From contig JALRME010000016.1 of the NCBI GenBank assembly GCA_026120035.1, forward strand, positions 496,001 to 560,000: a DNA stretch of 64,000 nt, given 5' to 3'. Origin of the DNA: Coleophoma eucalyptorum. Taxonomy: Eukaryota; Ascomycota; Leotiomycetes; Helotiales; Dermateaceae. Shown here one piece after another: positions 1 through 12,615 of the stretch. How positions within the stretch are numbered: the first letter of the stretch is position 1; each line of letters starts with the position of its first letter. Below the pieces are notes generated by a model that was given only the letters and a program-made list of their open reading frames with translations, was not told the DNA's origin and did no database searches. The position numbers and the translations under genes are program-made.

Positions 1-2
1 GA

Positions 3-3000
3 TCTGAAATCTGGGGGATGTTCAACAATCTTGTGATTCTTACAAGAGGAAGTCCGGTTTATTCTGGCAAAGCTGAAGATTGCCTAACTTGGTTTCAGGG
101 TCTAGGAATGGAGCTTCCTCCGTTTGTAAACCCAGCAGAGTTTCTCATTGATATTGCGGCCATAGACAATCGCTCCCCTGAGCTTGAGGCCATTTCAATG
201 GAAAGGGTAGATCATTTAAAGGCAGAATGGAGTAGGAGAAGCGAGGGACTGTACTCCGATAAGGAAGAAAAAGCCTCACCAGTTTTGCAACAGAGAGTTG
301 TAGAAAGATCAGTGGGGCCGTCCACAACTCCTTTCATTCGACAAATGCGTGTGCTCACAGCTCGGTCGTTTGTTACGACCTGGCGTGACCCCATGGGAAT
401 GATTGGGTCAATCGGAGAAGCAATACTAATGGGAATTATAACCGGTTGGATCTTTCTGTCATTGAGCAAAACCCAGTCTGGTATCCGCAGTCGTGAAGGA
501 GCACTCTACACAGCCTCTGCTCTTCAAGGATACCTCATTCTGCTGTTTGAGACATATCGATTATCAATTGATATACAATTATTCGACCGTGAACACAATG
601 AGGGCGTCGTCGATGTGGTTCCGTTCTTGTTGAGCAGACGAATCGCGAGGTTCTTCACGGAAGACTTCCCAGTACCCTTACTTTACTCTTTAATCTTCTA
701 TTGGATGGCAGGATTTAGGGCTGAAGCTGGTACTTTTCTGGTGTTCTTTTCCGTCGTCCTCTTAAGCCAGTATATCGCAGTCACATTGGCTATGACTTGC
801 ATTGCAGCGGCGAGAAGCTTTGCGGGTGCTTCACTCATAGCAAATCTAGGATATACGGTTCAAAGCATGGCTTGTGGTTTCTTCATACAGAGTAACAGTA
901 TTCCGGTTTATGTCAGGTGGATGAAGTGGACCGCGTACGTTTTCTACGGCTTTGGAGCACTAGCTACCAACGAATTCAAAGGCCAGTTCTACGATTGTCC
1001 TCTCGAGGGCGGAGAGTCAAATCCAGCTTGTATATCATATACGGGTACCTATATTTTGCAGTCTTTGGGATTCGACTATGACAGTTGGGTGGTTCGACCA
1101 ATGGTCATTTTACTTGCTTATTCAGTGATGTATTATGCACTTGCTGCTTTAGGACTTAAATACATACGAGTTGACATGAGCATCGCGAAGGCAAGGCAGA
1201 CAGACACAGATTTATCGGCGGGCAAACAGGTGATGGTTCGATCCTCTGAAGCGGTTCGGACAATCGATATCAGGCTGCAAAACTTTGCACTGGCTCTAGA
1301 CAAGCGAAATATTCTGGGGAAGAAGCAAGCGACCAAAACGATTCTGAACCCGATCACGGCTACTTTTCAGTCCGGTGTTTTGAATATTATCATGGGTCCG
1401 TCTGGCAGCGGAAAGACATCATTACTCAACTCTATGGCATTACGTCTCCATAATACGCTTTCTACGCGCTATCGCCCTTCAGGAGGAATAACTTTCAATG
1501 GCGCTGTGCCCGCAGACTCTGTCATCCGATCTGTTTCCTCATACGTCTGTCAAGATGATGATGCACTTCTCCCATCTCTCACCGTCAGGGAAACTTTACG
1601 CTTTGCTGCCGCTTTGAGACTTCCTTCATTCATGACTACGGAGCAGAAATATCAGCGAGCAGAAGAAGTGCTACTCAAGATGGGCTTGAAAGATTGTGCA
1701 GACAACCTGATTGGCTCAGAACTGATCAAAGGCATATCTGGCGGCGAGAAACGTCGTGTTACTATTGCTGTTCAAGTGCTCACAGAACCGAAGATCTTAC
1801 TGCTTGATGAACCGACTTCAGGACTTGATGCTTTCACTGCTTCGTCTATCATGGAGGTTCTGCAGGGGCTTGCCCAAGAAGGGCGTACTGTCATTCTTAC
1901 AATTCACCAAGCCAGATCCGACTTATTCAAGCACTTTGGTACTGTACTCTTACTCGCACGAGGCGGCTCCCCTGTATACACCGGTCCCGGTGCTGGTATG
2001 CTTCCGCATTTTCATACCCTAGGATATGATTGCCCAACTACAACGAATCCTGCAGACTTCGCACTTGATCTAATAACCATCGATTTACAACACTCGAGCC
2101 GAGAAGAAGCCACCCGAGACAAAGTACGCAGGCTGATTGCATCTTGGTCGTCAGAAGAATACATGGAAACTGGACAAGCAACCACTATCTCTACGCCAGC
2201 CGAACTTGCAACGTTTGTTCGAAAGCCCTCCTCTTTCTTCCATGCCTACCCTATCCTCGTTCATCGCGCTTTCATAAATATTCGTCGCCAGCCCCCGATT
2301 ATCCTAGCGCGAATCATGCAGGTTCTTGGTCTGGGAATCGTCTTAGCACTGTTCTTTTCGCCGTTGAAGCACGACTATGCCGCTATACAAACAAGAGCCG
2401 GGTTCATTCAGGAATTCTGTGCATTCTACTTTGTGGGAATGTTACAGAATGTTGCAGTATACCCGAGTGAACGAGATGTTTTCTACCGAGAGAATGATGA
2501 TGGCACCTATGGAGTGGAAGCATTCCTGGCACAGTATGTGACTTTAGAAGTGCCTTTCGAAATTTTGACTAGCTTTCTCTTTGCAATACTGGGTGATCTT
2601 GCCGCAGGCCTACCTCGAACAGCACAAATGTTTTTCGTCTGCTTCTTCAATTGCTTCTGTATAGTTTCTTGTGGCGAGAGCTTGGGGATCATGGTATGCT
2701 CACTCCAAACGCTGATTGGATGCTTTTACTAACTACACGCAGTTCAACACCCTCTTCGCACACACAGGATTCGCAGTGAACCTAACATCGGTCTTCCTCT
2801 CCGTGGCGCAAATCATGGCTGGAGTTCTGTCGATCAATATGCCATCCTTCCTCAGAGCTATGAACTATCTCTCGCCCACCCGCTACGCTCTTCGCAACCT
2901 TGCCCCTTACTCCCTCCGCAACATCTCCTTCACTTGCAGTGCAGACCAGCGCTTGCCAGATGGCTCCTGCACTATCAGTACTGGCGTGCAGGTCTTGGAT

Positions 3001-3135
3001 CTTTATAATCTTAATAGTAACCCGGCTATGAATATCATGGCGCTGGGCGTTTGTACAATTATTTACAGAGCTCTGGCATATATTCTCCTAAAGGTTATGA
3101 GAATGCACTGGGGCGAGAAGAAGAAGAATCATTGA
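3..3135 (+). CDS. Full-size ABCG (WHITE/PDR-like) ABC transporter, 5'-partial
   Basis: This is an ATP-driven efflux-type membrane transporter; the substrate cannot be told from sequence. The frame is open to the left edge, and its first visible residues (SEIW, then LVILTRGSPVYSG) are what follows the H-loop of a first ATPase domain, so that domain lies outside the window. In order come TMD1 (about residues 110-390), NBD2 and TMD2. NBD2 has Walker A GPSGSGKTS, signature ISGGEKRR, Walker B ILLLDEPTSGLD and H-loop LTIHQARSD, all canonical. Exons are 3-2693 and 2743-3135; the 49-bp intron 2694-2742 (GTATGC, branch TTACTAAC, CAG) is phase 0 and cuts the last TMD. At least 1027 residues are visible. 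A single ORF read would stop at 2732 and lose the last 130 residues. NBD-TMD-NBD-TMD order with an RGG/RGSPVY linker fits fungal ABCG proteins. Family certain; subfamily not. Confidence 0.93.
2694..2742 (+). other. Intron in the ABCG transporter
   Basis: A 49-bp phase-0 intron starts GTATGCT and ends CGCAG, with a CTAAC branch site about 12 bases before the acceptor. Removing it joins the ATG codon at 2691 to TTC at 2743 and restores a continuous TMD2. It is typical of the introns in this window. Confidence 0.85.
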
Positions 3136-3720
3136 TTGGAAATTATGGATTTGTTGAATTGCATTTTCTTCAGGCGTTGCATAGAGTAACATGGGTTAGG
3201 AGCACCAATGTCTTCTTTTGCTATCTTTCAGCTATACATCATACTGGATGTCTTATAAATGGTAACATGTTATAATGACCAAATCTGAACACAAAGCATA
3301 TGCTTCGAGGCTCCGCCTCGGCTCAGCGTAACCAGTTAATGAGGAATCAGGAGTTCAGAGGCAAATCAATTCAGGTAAAGCACGCCGAGAGTATATTTTC
3401 CTCCCAATCACACCTACCACTAGCAACTTTCCACGCATCCATGCATGCATTCCTGCATGCTGTAACAGCCTATCCATCCAACCTGTCGCACTCGCATCGT
3501 GGGGGTCAGGCTGAATCCGAGTACCCGATAGTATCCTCTCTCCATAATACCCTTTGAGGTTGCCGAACTGCCATCCTTGCTTTTTTATTTCCCCGCTGTG
3601 AATGTGATATCGCAAGAGGCCCAGCACACATATGGTTGGCAGGCATACGTGTTCATCACACCCGTGGTGTGTCTGCACGGCTAATTGACAGTGTACTACG
3701 TTGGGCGGGCGCGGTATTAA

Positions 3721-3741
3721 GCATCAAGCATCAAGCATCAA
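3721..3741. repeat. Short tandem repeat, three copies of GCATCAA
   Basis: Three perfect head-to-tail copies of a 7-bp unit, with a partial fourth (GC) after. No function is evident. Confidence 0.8.
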
Positions 3742-5851
3742 GCCTAATCGTCCTCTTTTCTTTTCCACTTTACTCATTGGAATGGCTTCCGATGGGCACC
3801 CACGATCAGCCTCCTGGGATTACTCACCTTCTCGGTGGAGGTCGAGTCCGAGCCATAGAGCGTACCAGATGTAATCCGCCATCATCTTTGCCCAGTTGGC
3901 TTCTCTAGAGAACTGTGGTTGGGGCGTGAGGTGCATCGGGGAGGGGCAGGGCAAACATGGAGGATAGGGAATTCGGCATGCCATGACTGTATTTCTCTTT
4001 TTTGCTTTTCTGCTCGCTGCAATGAAATCGCGGTAGCAGGTTGGTTTGGAGATCTCTTGGTAAAGCTAATGCTTGGGCCGTCTGGGAATTTTGCACGATA
4101 TGCTGGAGTTTGGGTCTGGATGTACATTCTGGAGCATGGACCTCGATGGGGGGGGGGTGGTGGTGGTGCGGTCTTTTACCTGCCAACTTTTCTCTGGTCT
4201 TCCATGACCTGTCTATTTTCGTATCTGATATAGGCCACCTTTTGCTACAACGTGATCGGGGTCTTCCCTCCTCGCTAATTCATTGCACTCGTATAGGATG
4301 CAATGTTGATTCCTGCTCATTTGAGGCCGAGGAGCTATACAGACGAGCCTGCTATACGTATTGGAGAAGTCGCATCTATTTCCTACTTCAACATCTCTCT
4401 CTACATTCTTTGCCCCCCCTCTATTCCTCATCGCCACTCGCGATTCCGTTTTCTGCTTCGTGCTTCTGTCTTCTATCATATATCCATTGGCACCACTCCG
4501 GCGTGACCGATAAACGACCAAATCTTCCCCTCATCTTATCCCAACCGAGGCCAGCAACTGGGCAGCCACTTACTTACTTACTCATCCCGTAACTCAGAAA
4601 TAGACTCTCTCGACAGTTGATCAGTGCGCACGCACAAGTGGTATTTTTTGACTTTTTTTGCAACGAGGAATGCACCAATGCAGCATGCATGTATGTATAA
4701 AAGCAGGAGCAAAGTCAGAAACTCTGTCACGCCCCTTTTTCAGTCACATCCGATGAATCAAATCCATCCGCTTACCCCACGCAAATGCAAAATGCATATG
4801 CAAAATGCAAAGACCAAAAGCAGATAAATCATTGTGACAGAAATACCCCGTCCCCCCTCCCCCCCCCTCTTCTCTAGAATGCTGCTGACGCACATGCACC
4901 ATTATAACCTTTTTGTCCCACACTGCCCCTGTCCTTGAGAAGGGGTATTGTAGAATGCTTTGGTCTCAGGAGTGCCCTCGTCTCTTAGTTTATTTATTTT
5001 TTTCTTATTTTTTTTTCTTCTCGCTTTTCTGTCTTTTAGGTTTAGACGTGTGGTCAGTGAGGGTCGCTTTGGTTTGACTTTCATGCTCGTCAACTGCCGC
5101 TTGGTAAAGGTGGCCATACACACAATACATGCTTTGGCCTCCCCCCCCTCCCCCCTGGAGGTTCGGTCGGGATCGCCAAAGATTCATGCGAGGACTTTTC
5201 CACAGCCAAGCTGATCCATGGCTAAGCGCCAGGAATATTACAGAAGGAATTCTACACGGAATTTTTGGTTTGTGCTAATCGATGGCTGAGGCGTTTAGGT
5301 GACGGTACAGTCTGTGCCCATCCCTTTATCAGCCGTGTGTGCCATCATCAGCATCATCACAACATAAATCGCTCTCATCTGATAATCCAAGGAACCGTCT
5401 TTTGCTCCATTTAAGCGGAAGCGCTATGTAGCCGACGAACTCTGTCATTGCGTCGAATCCGTACTTGCGTCCCCTCGTGCATACTTGACAATGTGTTCCT
5501 GTGCGCCGTCTCATCGCTCGATGTCTAGACATCTGCACGTCGAATCCAAACGGGGTCGTGTTGCGATCGACTTCCCGTCAATCCGCACGCTATCTTCAAC
5601 GTCCTGGGCGCTGGCGTGCCCCCTTCACGGTCTGGGCGATGGGCGATCTGCTCTCTTCCCGTCCCTTCCGATCTCCAGGAAATAAAGAAGAAGAAAAAAA
5701 ACCCCAGATTAATGGAGATGCAAAAAGGTTCAGAGATAAGCTTAGATAGATAGATCTATGGTGATACATGGATCGTTACCCATTGTAGAGATCCTAAGCG
5801 AGATCGACTCTAAGCTTTCCAGAAGACGAAAAAAGCCCCGATAGATAGATT

Positions 5852-5884
5852 GAAGGAAGGAAGGACGGAAGGAAGGAAGGAAAG
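5852..5884. repeat. GGAA-type microsatellite
   Basis: Purine-only run of GGAA/GAAG units interrupted by one GGAC unit. It lies in the convergent gene-free interval, close to short GATA repeats at 5744-5754. Confidence 0.7.
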
Positions 5885-8800
5885 AATTGTTGGTGGATCG
5901 GACAATCGAAGGAAAAGAGCTGGCTCGAACCGCCAGCTTGCATGAGGATGGAGTCGAGACAGCACGAGTAGCCAGACTAGTGCCAGGCATTTCAGCTGCT
6001 CTCTTGCACTGGTGCAAAAGTTTAAACGAGGGACAATAAGAAAAAGCAAGGACGGACAACCCACTGCAGACACCCACGCACACCCACACAAAAAGATGGC
6101 TTTCCGGAGCTTTTTGGGGTCAGAAGCAATTAATAGTATACCATCATCCCTTTCCCCAGGTCTCACTTCACCCTTTATTTCCCCCTCTCTCCATCCATCC
6201 ATCAACCAGACACTAGACCAGCTGAAAACCGAATTGGTTAAGAAGGGGAAAGGGGAAAATTCAAAACCAAGTTTTCTTTCCGTGCGGCTTGCCTGCATTC
6301 CTCAAGCCTATCGTGTTACAGAGAGTTATTACCACCCAGCTGGTAACCCTCCTCCCTCCCCTCCCCCTTCCTCGCCTTTATCAAGCTTTCTATTTCCCGT
6401 GCCTTGGTTTTATTTTTTTATTTTTTTAGTGTTTTGTGTTTTCCCAGGGTTCAGTTGTTCCTCGATCTCCCTTCGAACCCAGTCCCACGATTAGGTTTTT
6501 ATTTCAATTCTTTTTTATTTTTTTTAATCTCGGTTTAAGCCGGTCTAGGTCGCCTGCAGAGGGTCAGTCTCCCCCCCCCCCCTTTGAGACAATCTTAGAA
6601 ATCAAGAAAAAATGTCTCTGAGGCTCTTTAGTGGTCCATGACTCTTCTCTCGCTAGCCAATCAGTTCGGGTTGTGTCACTTCAAAACATATTTACTTTAT
6701 CTTTCTTTTCTTGTTTTTTTTTCCCTTTCACTTTCCCTCTTTTCATTCCTTTTTGACTTTTCAAACCATTACAGGTTTTCTCTTTAGGTTTTGCATTTTA
6801 TTTTCCTTGTTGGAACAACTGTCCAAGGTAAGAGAATTGGGTATTCTGAAAAAAAGGGAAAAAGAAGTTAGTCTAGAAGAGACGCAGAAAGTAGTTTAAG
6901 ACATTTCTCTTCTCTCTTTTTATTCAATGACCCTTTCTGTTCTTTCTTTTTAGTCTTTTTGTTAAAAGGAGGACTTCATGTCTTTCCTGTTAGAGTTTAG
7001 GTTTTGGGAATTCCCTCCCTCCCTTCCTTCGCACCTGTCCTCCTGATCCCCGAACTGGAGGGGCGGATCCGCAACCGTTTTGAGTCATCTGGTAAAGAGG
7101 TTATTTTGCGTCGAATGGTTAGGGTTATTTGTTATGATGCTCTCTCTGTTGTTGGGGAGATCATCTCAGACAGGGGCGTCGCGATCGCCACTTCATTGGC
7201 CTAGGATTGGCGAAGGTGTTTGGATTTCAAGTCGGGTTGGATTGAGTTTTCTTGCTGGATGTTGCGGTGTGAAAGGAGGATGCGAGGAGGTTGTATGTCT
7301 TTGTGTTTGTTTTGTCATGGTGAGCTTGTCACGAGCTGGGAATACTTGACGATTCGGTTTGGAATGGAGCTTGCATTCGAGCGAAGCTGGGTCAGATGAT
7401 GGGGGAGCCTGGAGTATTACAAATGTCATCCTGTGCTGTGCTGTCTAGTGCCTATACCATAGTAGCTGTTTCTTCACGCTCTTCGGATAAGTTCTAGGAC
7501 GTGCAAATGCGTTCCAGCTCCAAAGTCTCGGAGCAACCGGTTTTCGAGTATAGAGCCATAACTAGCAATATAGTCCAAGGAGATGTACGTAATAGATCTG
7601 CCTGACTGAAGGGCTAGAACCACTGCTGATGTCTGATAATCGCTTTTTATCTCCCAGGTAGGTAAGTAAAACCAAGCTTCTAGATACTTCGCTAGCACTA
7701 AGTGGTCACATACAAGACCCGACAGCAACCTACTGATTTTTAGATGATTTGGCTAACGGCCAAATCGCCCGAGTGGATGAGAGTATGGAAAAATGAATAT
7801 CAATCCGGTTTTAATTGTGGGTTGTTGTCAATGGCTTCAGAGACTTTTTTCCAAGATATGCGATTTAGACGATATCTTTCGCTTTGCTCGGAGAACACCA
7901 TGAGTCATGTACGAGACCGACAGAGAAAACCGAGAATCTAAAATTAACAACCCAGTGGGCAGAGAAAGAGATCTGAGAAAAGCAGGTTTGATTTACCACT
8001 TGCGCATGCAATGGACCGGCAACAGCATCCTTTCACTCAGATAAGTTGGATCAGATAAGCACATGGATGTTGGCGACTCAGCTAAATTAAGGTAAGCGAC
8101 GGAAGAAAATATCCGGCCCCCAACGCTCGACACGATGCCGATAGATGAATAGATACCTTATTCACCAGATAAGCTCGCCTTGCCGCCGCCTACCTTATCC
8201 CAGCCGAAGGACAAAGACGATCAGCGCTCCCGGCTGGTCTCCCGAAACACATAACACCTCGGCGAACACGGGCCTCTACTGTATCACATCGGCACGAAGA
8301 ATTGCCTGGTATTTCGTCTCCAAAGAAAGCGACCAGCAACTGTAAGTCGTGGGAGCTCGGGCATAGGCGAGCTGGAATGGGTAGGGGGTTTATTCTACCC
8401 TCGCAGCCGACTAAACCACTTAAGTACCCAAGTCCGCTCGTGAATTAACCACCCCCCCCCCAGCAAAGTACCACGCAGAAGGGTTGACCCCCAATGTGTG
8501 GTAGCTGTTATGCGGAATGCTCTTTGACAGCGTCGCCTGTTTGAAGTCGGCCCCCAACTGAGGGGCCTGGTTGATATGGCCCACGAAGTCACCCGTACTC
8601 GAGCATATCTCCGCTCGGTCTCGGTCTTATACATGGGATTTTAGAGTGGCATGCATGAGATGAGATGAACGGACGAGAAGTAAGGTGAGACGATGTGAGG
8701 TGAGGTGAGGTGAGGTTGGACATCGGGGGATAGGCGGATAAGCACCAGTACATACATACGTATGCGACGTGAGCTTGGGGATTGGACCATCGATCTTGCA

Positions 8801-9068
8801 TTGGCTTGCTCCCCTTGGCAAATCACAGACAGCGCGCCGGAAAGGGAAGCCCCCAATTTCTGCTGCTGTGAGCTGTGTTGTGTGTTGGATACACATCTTC
8901 TGCACATCCCCGCCGGGGAAATCCCGTGATTCTGCTTCCCATCGCCCGCCCACTGGCCGCCTGTCCCAGCTGCCAGCACTCCAAACTGCTGCCTCCGCCT
9001 CTTTCCATCATCACCACTGGACCCATACATGACGAATGGTTACATGATTCCTAGCAGTGCCGCAACCA

Positions 9069-9086
9069 CCCCCCCCCCCCCCCCCC
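9069..9086. repeat. Run of 18 cytosines
   Basis: Uninterrupted C18 followed by A5. It is the longest C run in the window; similar C runs occur at 6571-6582 and 8452-8461. Its length may be a base-calling estimate. Confidence 0.85.
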
Positions 9087-9159
9087 AAAAAGAAAGAACC
9101 CAATGTCCCAAAACACGTGGAGAAGTTATGTAGTGACAGGCCAGTTTTCTCCGAGCCCT

Positions 9160-9173
9160 ACTGTACGTACAGT
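9160..9173. repeat. Perfect 14-bp palindrome
   Basis: ACTGTACGTACAGT equals its own reverse complement over all 14 bases. It has no loop, so it is more like a dimeric protein-binding site than a hairpin. No gene start is near on either strand. Confidence 0.6.
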
Positions 9174-10411
9174 GTGCGCAGAACCTACGTAATTCCAAGG
9201 CGAGCTAAGCCCTGGCTTGGTCGAATCACGACCTGTGAAAGACGCAGTCCATCGTAGCTTCATTTGTGGTCTTCGTGGTCCGGAGTTCAACCAGCGTACT
9301 ACTGTAGCTTGTCCAACTTATTCAGTCCTCACGCACTGCCGACCCCTCGCCGCCCCAAAATTTTGTGGTCCTTACCGATCAGAGCGCTTTTTGATCTGCC
9401 TGCCTTTGTAATCTTTAAGTGTCTTATTTGTTTCTTTCTTCAGCAGTGGACTGCCGATCCCCTCGGCAGTGCGAGAATGGAGGGTAATCCGAGAAGAAAC
9501 TAAGCTGGTAGGTGGACTAAGCTGGTGGGAGGAAGAGTGGCGATATAAGCAAGAGTGAGGCGGATTACTTGATTGGGAATAAAAATCATCTTGCGGCGAA
9601 ATGGCGGAGAGCCAGATGAAGGGGTGTCGGCTGGATATGGTCATGTGGACATGCTGCTTAGTAGGCTGAATCATGGATGGAATATTAAGCAGCATCATCG
9701 CATCACCGATCAGTCACGGACAAGCGATGGAGCAGGCAAAAAGGCACGGGAAAAAATCGGGGCTGGATATAGCAAAAGCTGGCAACTCTTTATGAGCTGG
9801 GCTGTAATCGCTTGATATTATTGATGTTGCTGATGTGCCGTCACGATAACGCTCATCGACGGACTCACTGCCTTTCCTGCCTCTCATTTGCCGGTATGTA
9901 CAAACACTCAATTGATACCTCTATACTCCAACCAATCCACTCCCTTATCCCACCGATTCTCATGCCCATATAGATGCAGCAAATAGTAACAGTTTATATA
10001 AACCGCCCCCACCCCAAAATGAAAGTTTTGCAGGACCTAAGTGAAGAAGCCGTCCCAAACCACCGTTCCCTGAAAGAATCCGCCCAATTTCCCATCCCAG
10101 TGGTTTCCGTAGAGCCCGTCATACACACGAGTACTATATGCAACTAATGGCATATGCAAAGTTAAAACAGCCTGCCAGCGAACCCAATAAGAAGTAATAG
10201 TAGTAGTAAAAAGCCGCCGTCCTGCCCTAGAGAGAAAAAGAGTACAGGATTAAGAATAAGGACGAAGAAAATAATCTGTAATCGACAGCCAAACTGGGTA
10301 TGTGTGATAATGAAAGACAAGAAGGTAGTCGTCAATACAAAAACAAGCACTCGCAACGCAGGCAAAATTGCACACAAGCTGAACATAACATCATAACCGT
10401 CGGAAATTCAT

Positions 10412-12615
10412 TCATGTTGCCAGGAAGTCTCGTCCCATGCCTCTGGCAACGCTTTGCCAGTCCCAGGACCTGGGATCTTTTGCATCCATGAGCCTCCACA
10501 TCTCTTCGAGCACTTCGAGTGCCGAGTCGGAGTTGCGGTACTGCATGTAATCCTTAACGATCGCAATCGCTTTCCTGATTTCTTGTCGCTGAGAATCCTC
10601 ATAAGAGGCGCATCCAAGGACGAAGATTGGAGCAAGCAAAAGCGTCTGAGATTGATCGGACGGTGGGATGTGACGCAAGATGTTGAGACCGGCGTCAACC
10701 GCTGGCTTTAATCGTTCGTGATATGCAGCACCATTAACATAAATGGTTCGGAAAAGGTAGACCCATGCCATCTGCTTGTATAACAAAGCAGCCGGATATC
10801 GAGGATCGCTGGGAGGCATGGCTGGCTCCCAGGCTCGGATCTCGCGATCGATACCGGCAGCTTCACAGAGGCAGCCACAATCAACAGGCGGGTCTACACC
10901 GGTAGCAATGTTAGACCGAATCGTGTTGCGAATGACTGTGATATGAGACATCATGAGGAGCAGGCCGTCACAGACTCCTATCATTCTTTCGTCGCCAGCG
11001 TTGGGATCTGGTAGCTTGAAATCGACGGGTGGCACCGGTCCAATCTCAACTCCCAGTCCTGCTGGCTGAACTGAGTAATCCGTGGTTGGAAGGAAGATCA
11101 AGTCATCCATGCGAATATGATAGTCAAAGAATTCTTTGATAAAACCAAGGAATTCTTGGTCGCGGGGTGGATGTTCTCGAATTAAGCGTTGGTAGCCTTG
11201 AAGATGGATTCGATGAACACCAGGTTGATCCGTGTTGGATAGAGTATCCATCACCATGCAGATCATCTGGCCAAAGCGAGCAGAAACAATCTGGTCATCG
11301 AGATCCTCTCCCTCTTGCTGGCTGTTGCAAAACAGTTTCAGGGCCTCCTCCTTGTGATATTCACAGCGTTCCTGTAGCTCTGACTCCTTGACCTTTGGGT
11401 GATCTTTCAACAACTTGACGCCATAGTTGGATCGGTAGTTGATGTGTCGTCCAGCAAGAGCGAGGATTGAGTGCATCAGACCTTCATTCTGAACCGCTAA
11501 GGGTAGCATCATATCCTTGAAGGCATTCTTCTTCTCGCCCTCGACGGTGAAGATGCAGCTTAGACGATAGATGTAATGGTGAAAGAAAAGACGGTCGCCA
11601 TCTGTTTCGATGCCGTGTAACACTGGGTTCAATTGAATGTTCGGTATGCTGACCCTCCGCATTCGGGCTGTCGATGCAATCAGTTCTCCTGTGTTCCGAC
11701 CATAAGTACCAGCTACCGTACCTTCTTCAGCCCTCTTTTCCTTGCCACTTTTCCAAATCGATCTTTCTGGATATCCCTCACATACGGCATTGTTCTTCTC
11801 ACAATTCATACCTGTCACAGGGTAGCATTGTCAGTACTGGGGAAACTTCCGTAGCGCGAGACGGTGTAAACTCAAAATCGGGGATATTGGTACTCACAAC
11901 GTGGTTTTGCTTCATCACATTTCTTCTTCCGTCTCCGACATGTAACGCATCCGGTCTTGGATCTACCCTTTGCAACTTTTGCCAGTGACTCTGGTGTTGG
12001 CTTTGGATATTTGCGGGGTCGTCCGCGGGGCCGCTTCGCTGTGCGTGGCGACTCCTCGATTGTTGCCTCCTTTACTTCTGCCATGTCAACTTCCTCATCA
12101 ATCGGCTCGATCTTGGGCAGCAGCACTGTATCGTCCTCTCCTTCACCATCCTTATCCTCTCCGCCCTCGTCCCCATCCCAGTCATCGTTCGCCTCCTCGC
12201 CGTCCTCCTCAATTATGCCCGAAGCACTCCATGGATCGCCGCACGATGACGAAGCCGAAGTTATAATGGTGAGAGACGTCGAGTTGCTACCATCCGATCC
12301 ATCTATACTACATCTCATGTTGAGTGGGCCAGTAAAGTCGTGGTACTCCCCCCCAGTCCAGCCGGTTCGTGGAACCTCGTCAGCCCGGCGTCGCTTTTTG
12401 ATAGGATCCCTCATAATGCGAATTCGATTTTCCGACGGCGCGGACACTCGTGAGGGTGGCTGGCGAATAATCTCCTCGATGTCATCGTAGTCTGGCGTTG
12501 TGTTCTCCGACCACGACATATCGACCTCGGGCTCGGGAACGTGGTACTGTTGTACGAGCGTCTGGGTCTGTGGACGGAACATGTTACAAATGGATGATTG
12601 GAGAAAGTAAGACAC
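10412..12615 (-). CDS. AT-hook plus Zn2Cys6 fungal transcription factor
   Basis: A nuclear DNA-binding regulator of unknown targets, 705 residues from exons 12615-11898 and 11811-10412. An acidic, low-complexity N-terminal region is followed by an AT-hook (KRPRGRPRKYP, about 194-203) and then a perfect binuclear zinc cluster: Cys 223, 226, 233, 240, 243 and 250 with the family spacing C-x2-C-x6-C-x6-C-x2-C-x6-C. The last 450 residues look like the Fungal_trans_2 (PF11951) regulatory domain. The 86-bp intron (11812-11897, GTGAGT...CAG) falls inside the codon of the fourth zinc Cys, so neither exon alone contains a full zinc finger. The start could be Met12 (NMFRPQ) instead of Met1. The upstream 5.7 kb is empty, as often seen for developmental regulators. 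Ortholog name not assigned. Confidence 0.92.

Larger units (their letters stand above)
3136..10411. other. 7.3-kb convergent interval with no recognisable gene
   Basis: The ABCG gene ends at the left and the Zn2Cys6 gene ends at the right, both by their 3' ends, so no promoter is needed here. Many open frames of 60-180 codons occur on both strands, but they overlap one another, are low in complexity and match no family I know. The stretch 4380-7000 is rich in C/T and T tracts like fungal promoters or leader RNAs. It holds C runs at 6571-6582, 8452-8461 and 9069-9086, a G run at 4148-4157, GGAA repeats at 5852-5884 and a donor-like AAGGTAAGAG near 6828. A non-coding RNA or a gene with short exons remains possible. 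Confidence 0.6.

Noticed and set aside
5742..6494. Overlapping open frames of 115-162 codons on both strands
   Set aside because: They overlap each other and follow simple repeats and pyrimidine tracts; no family resemblance.
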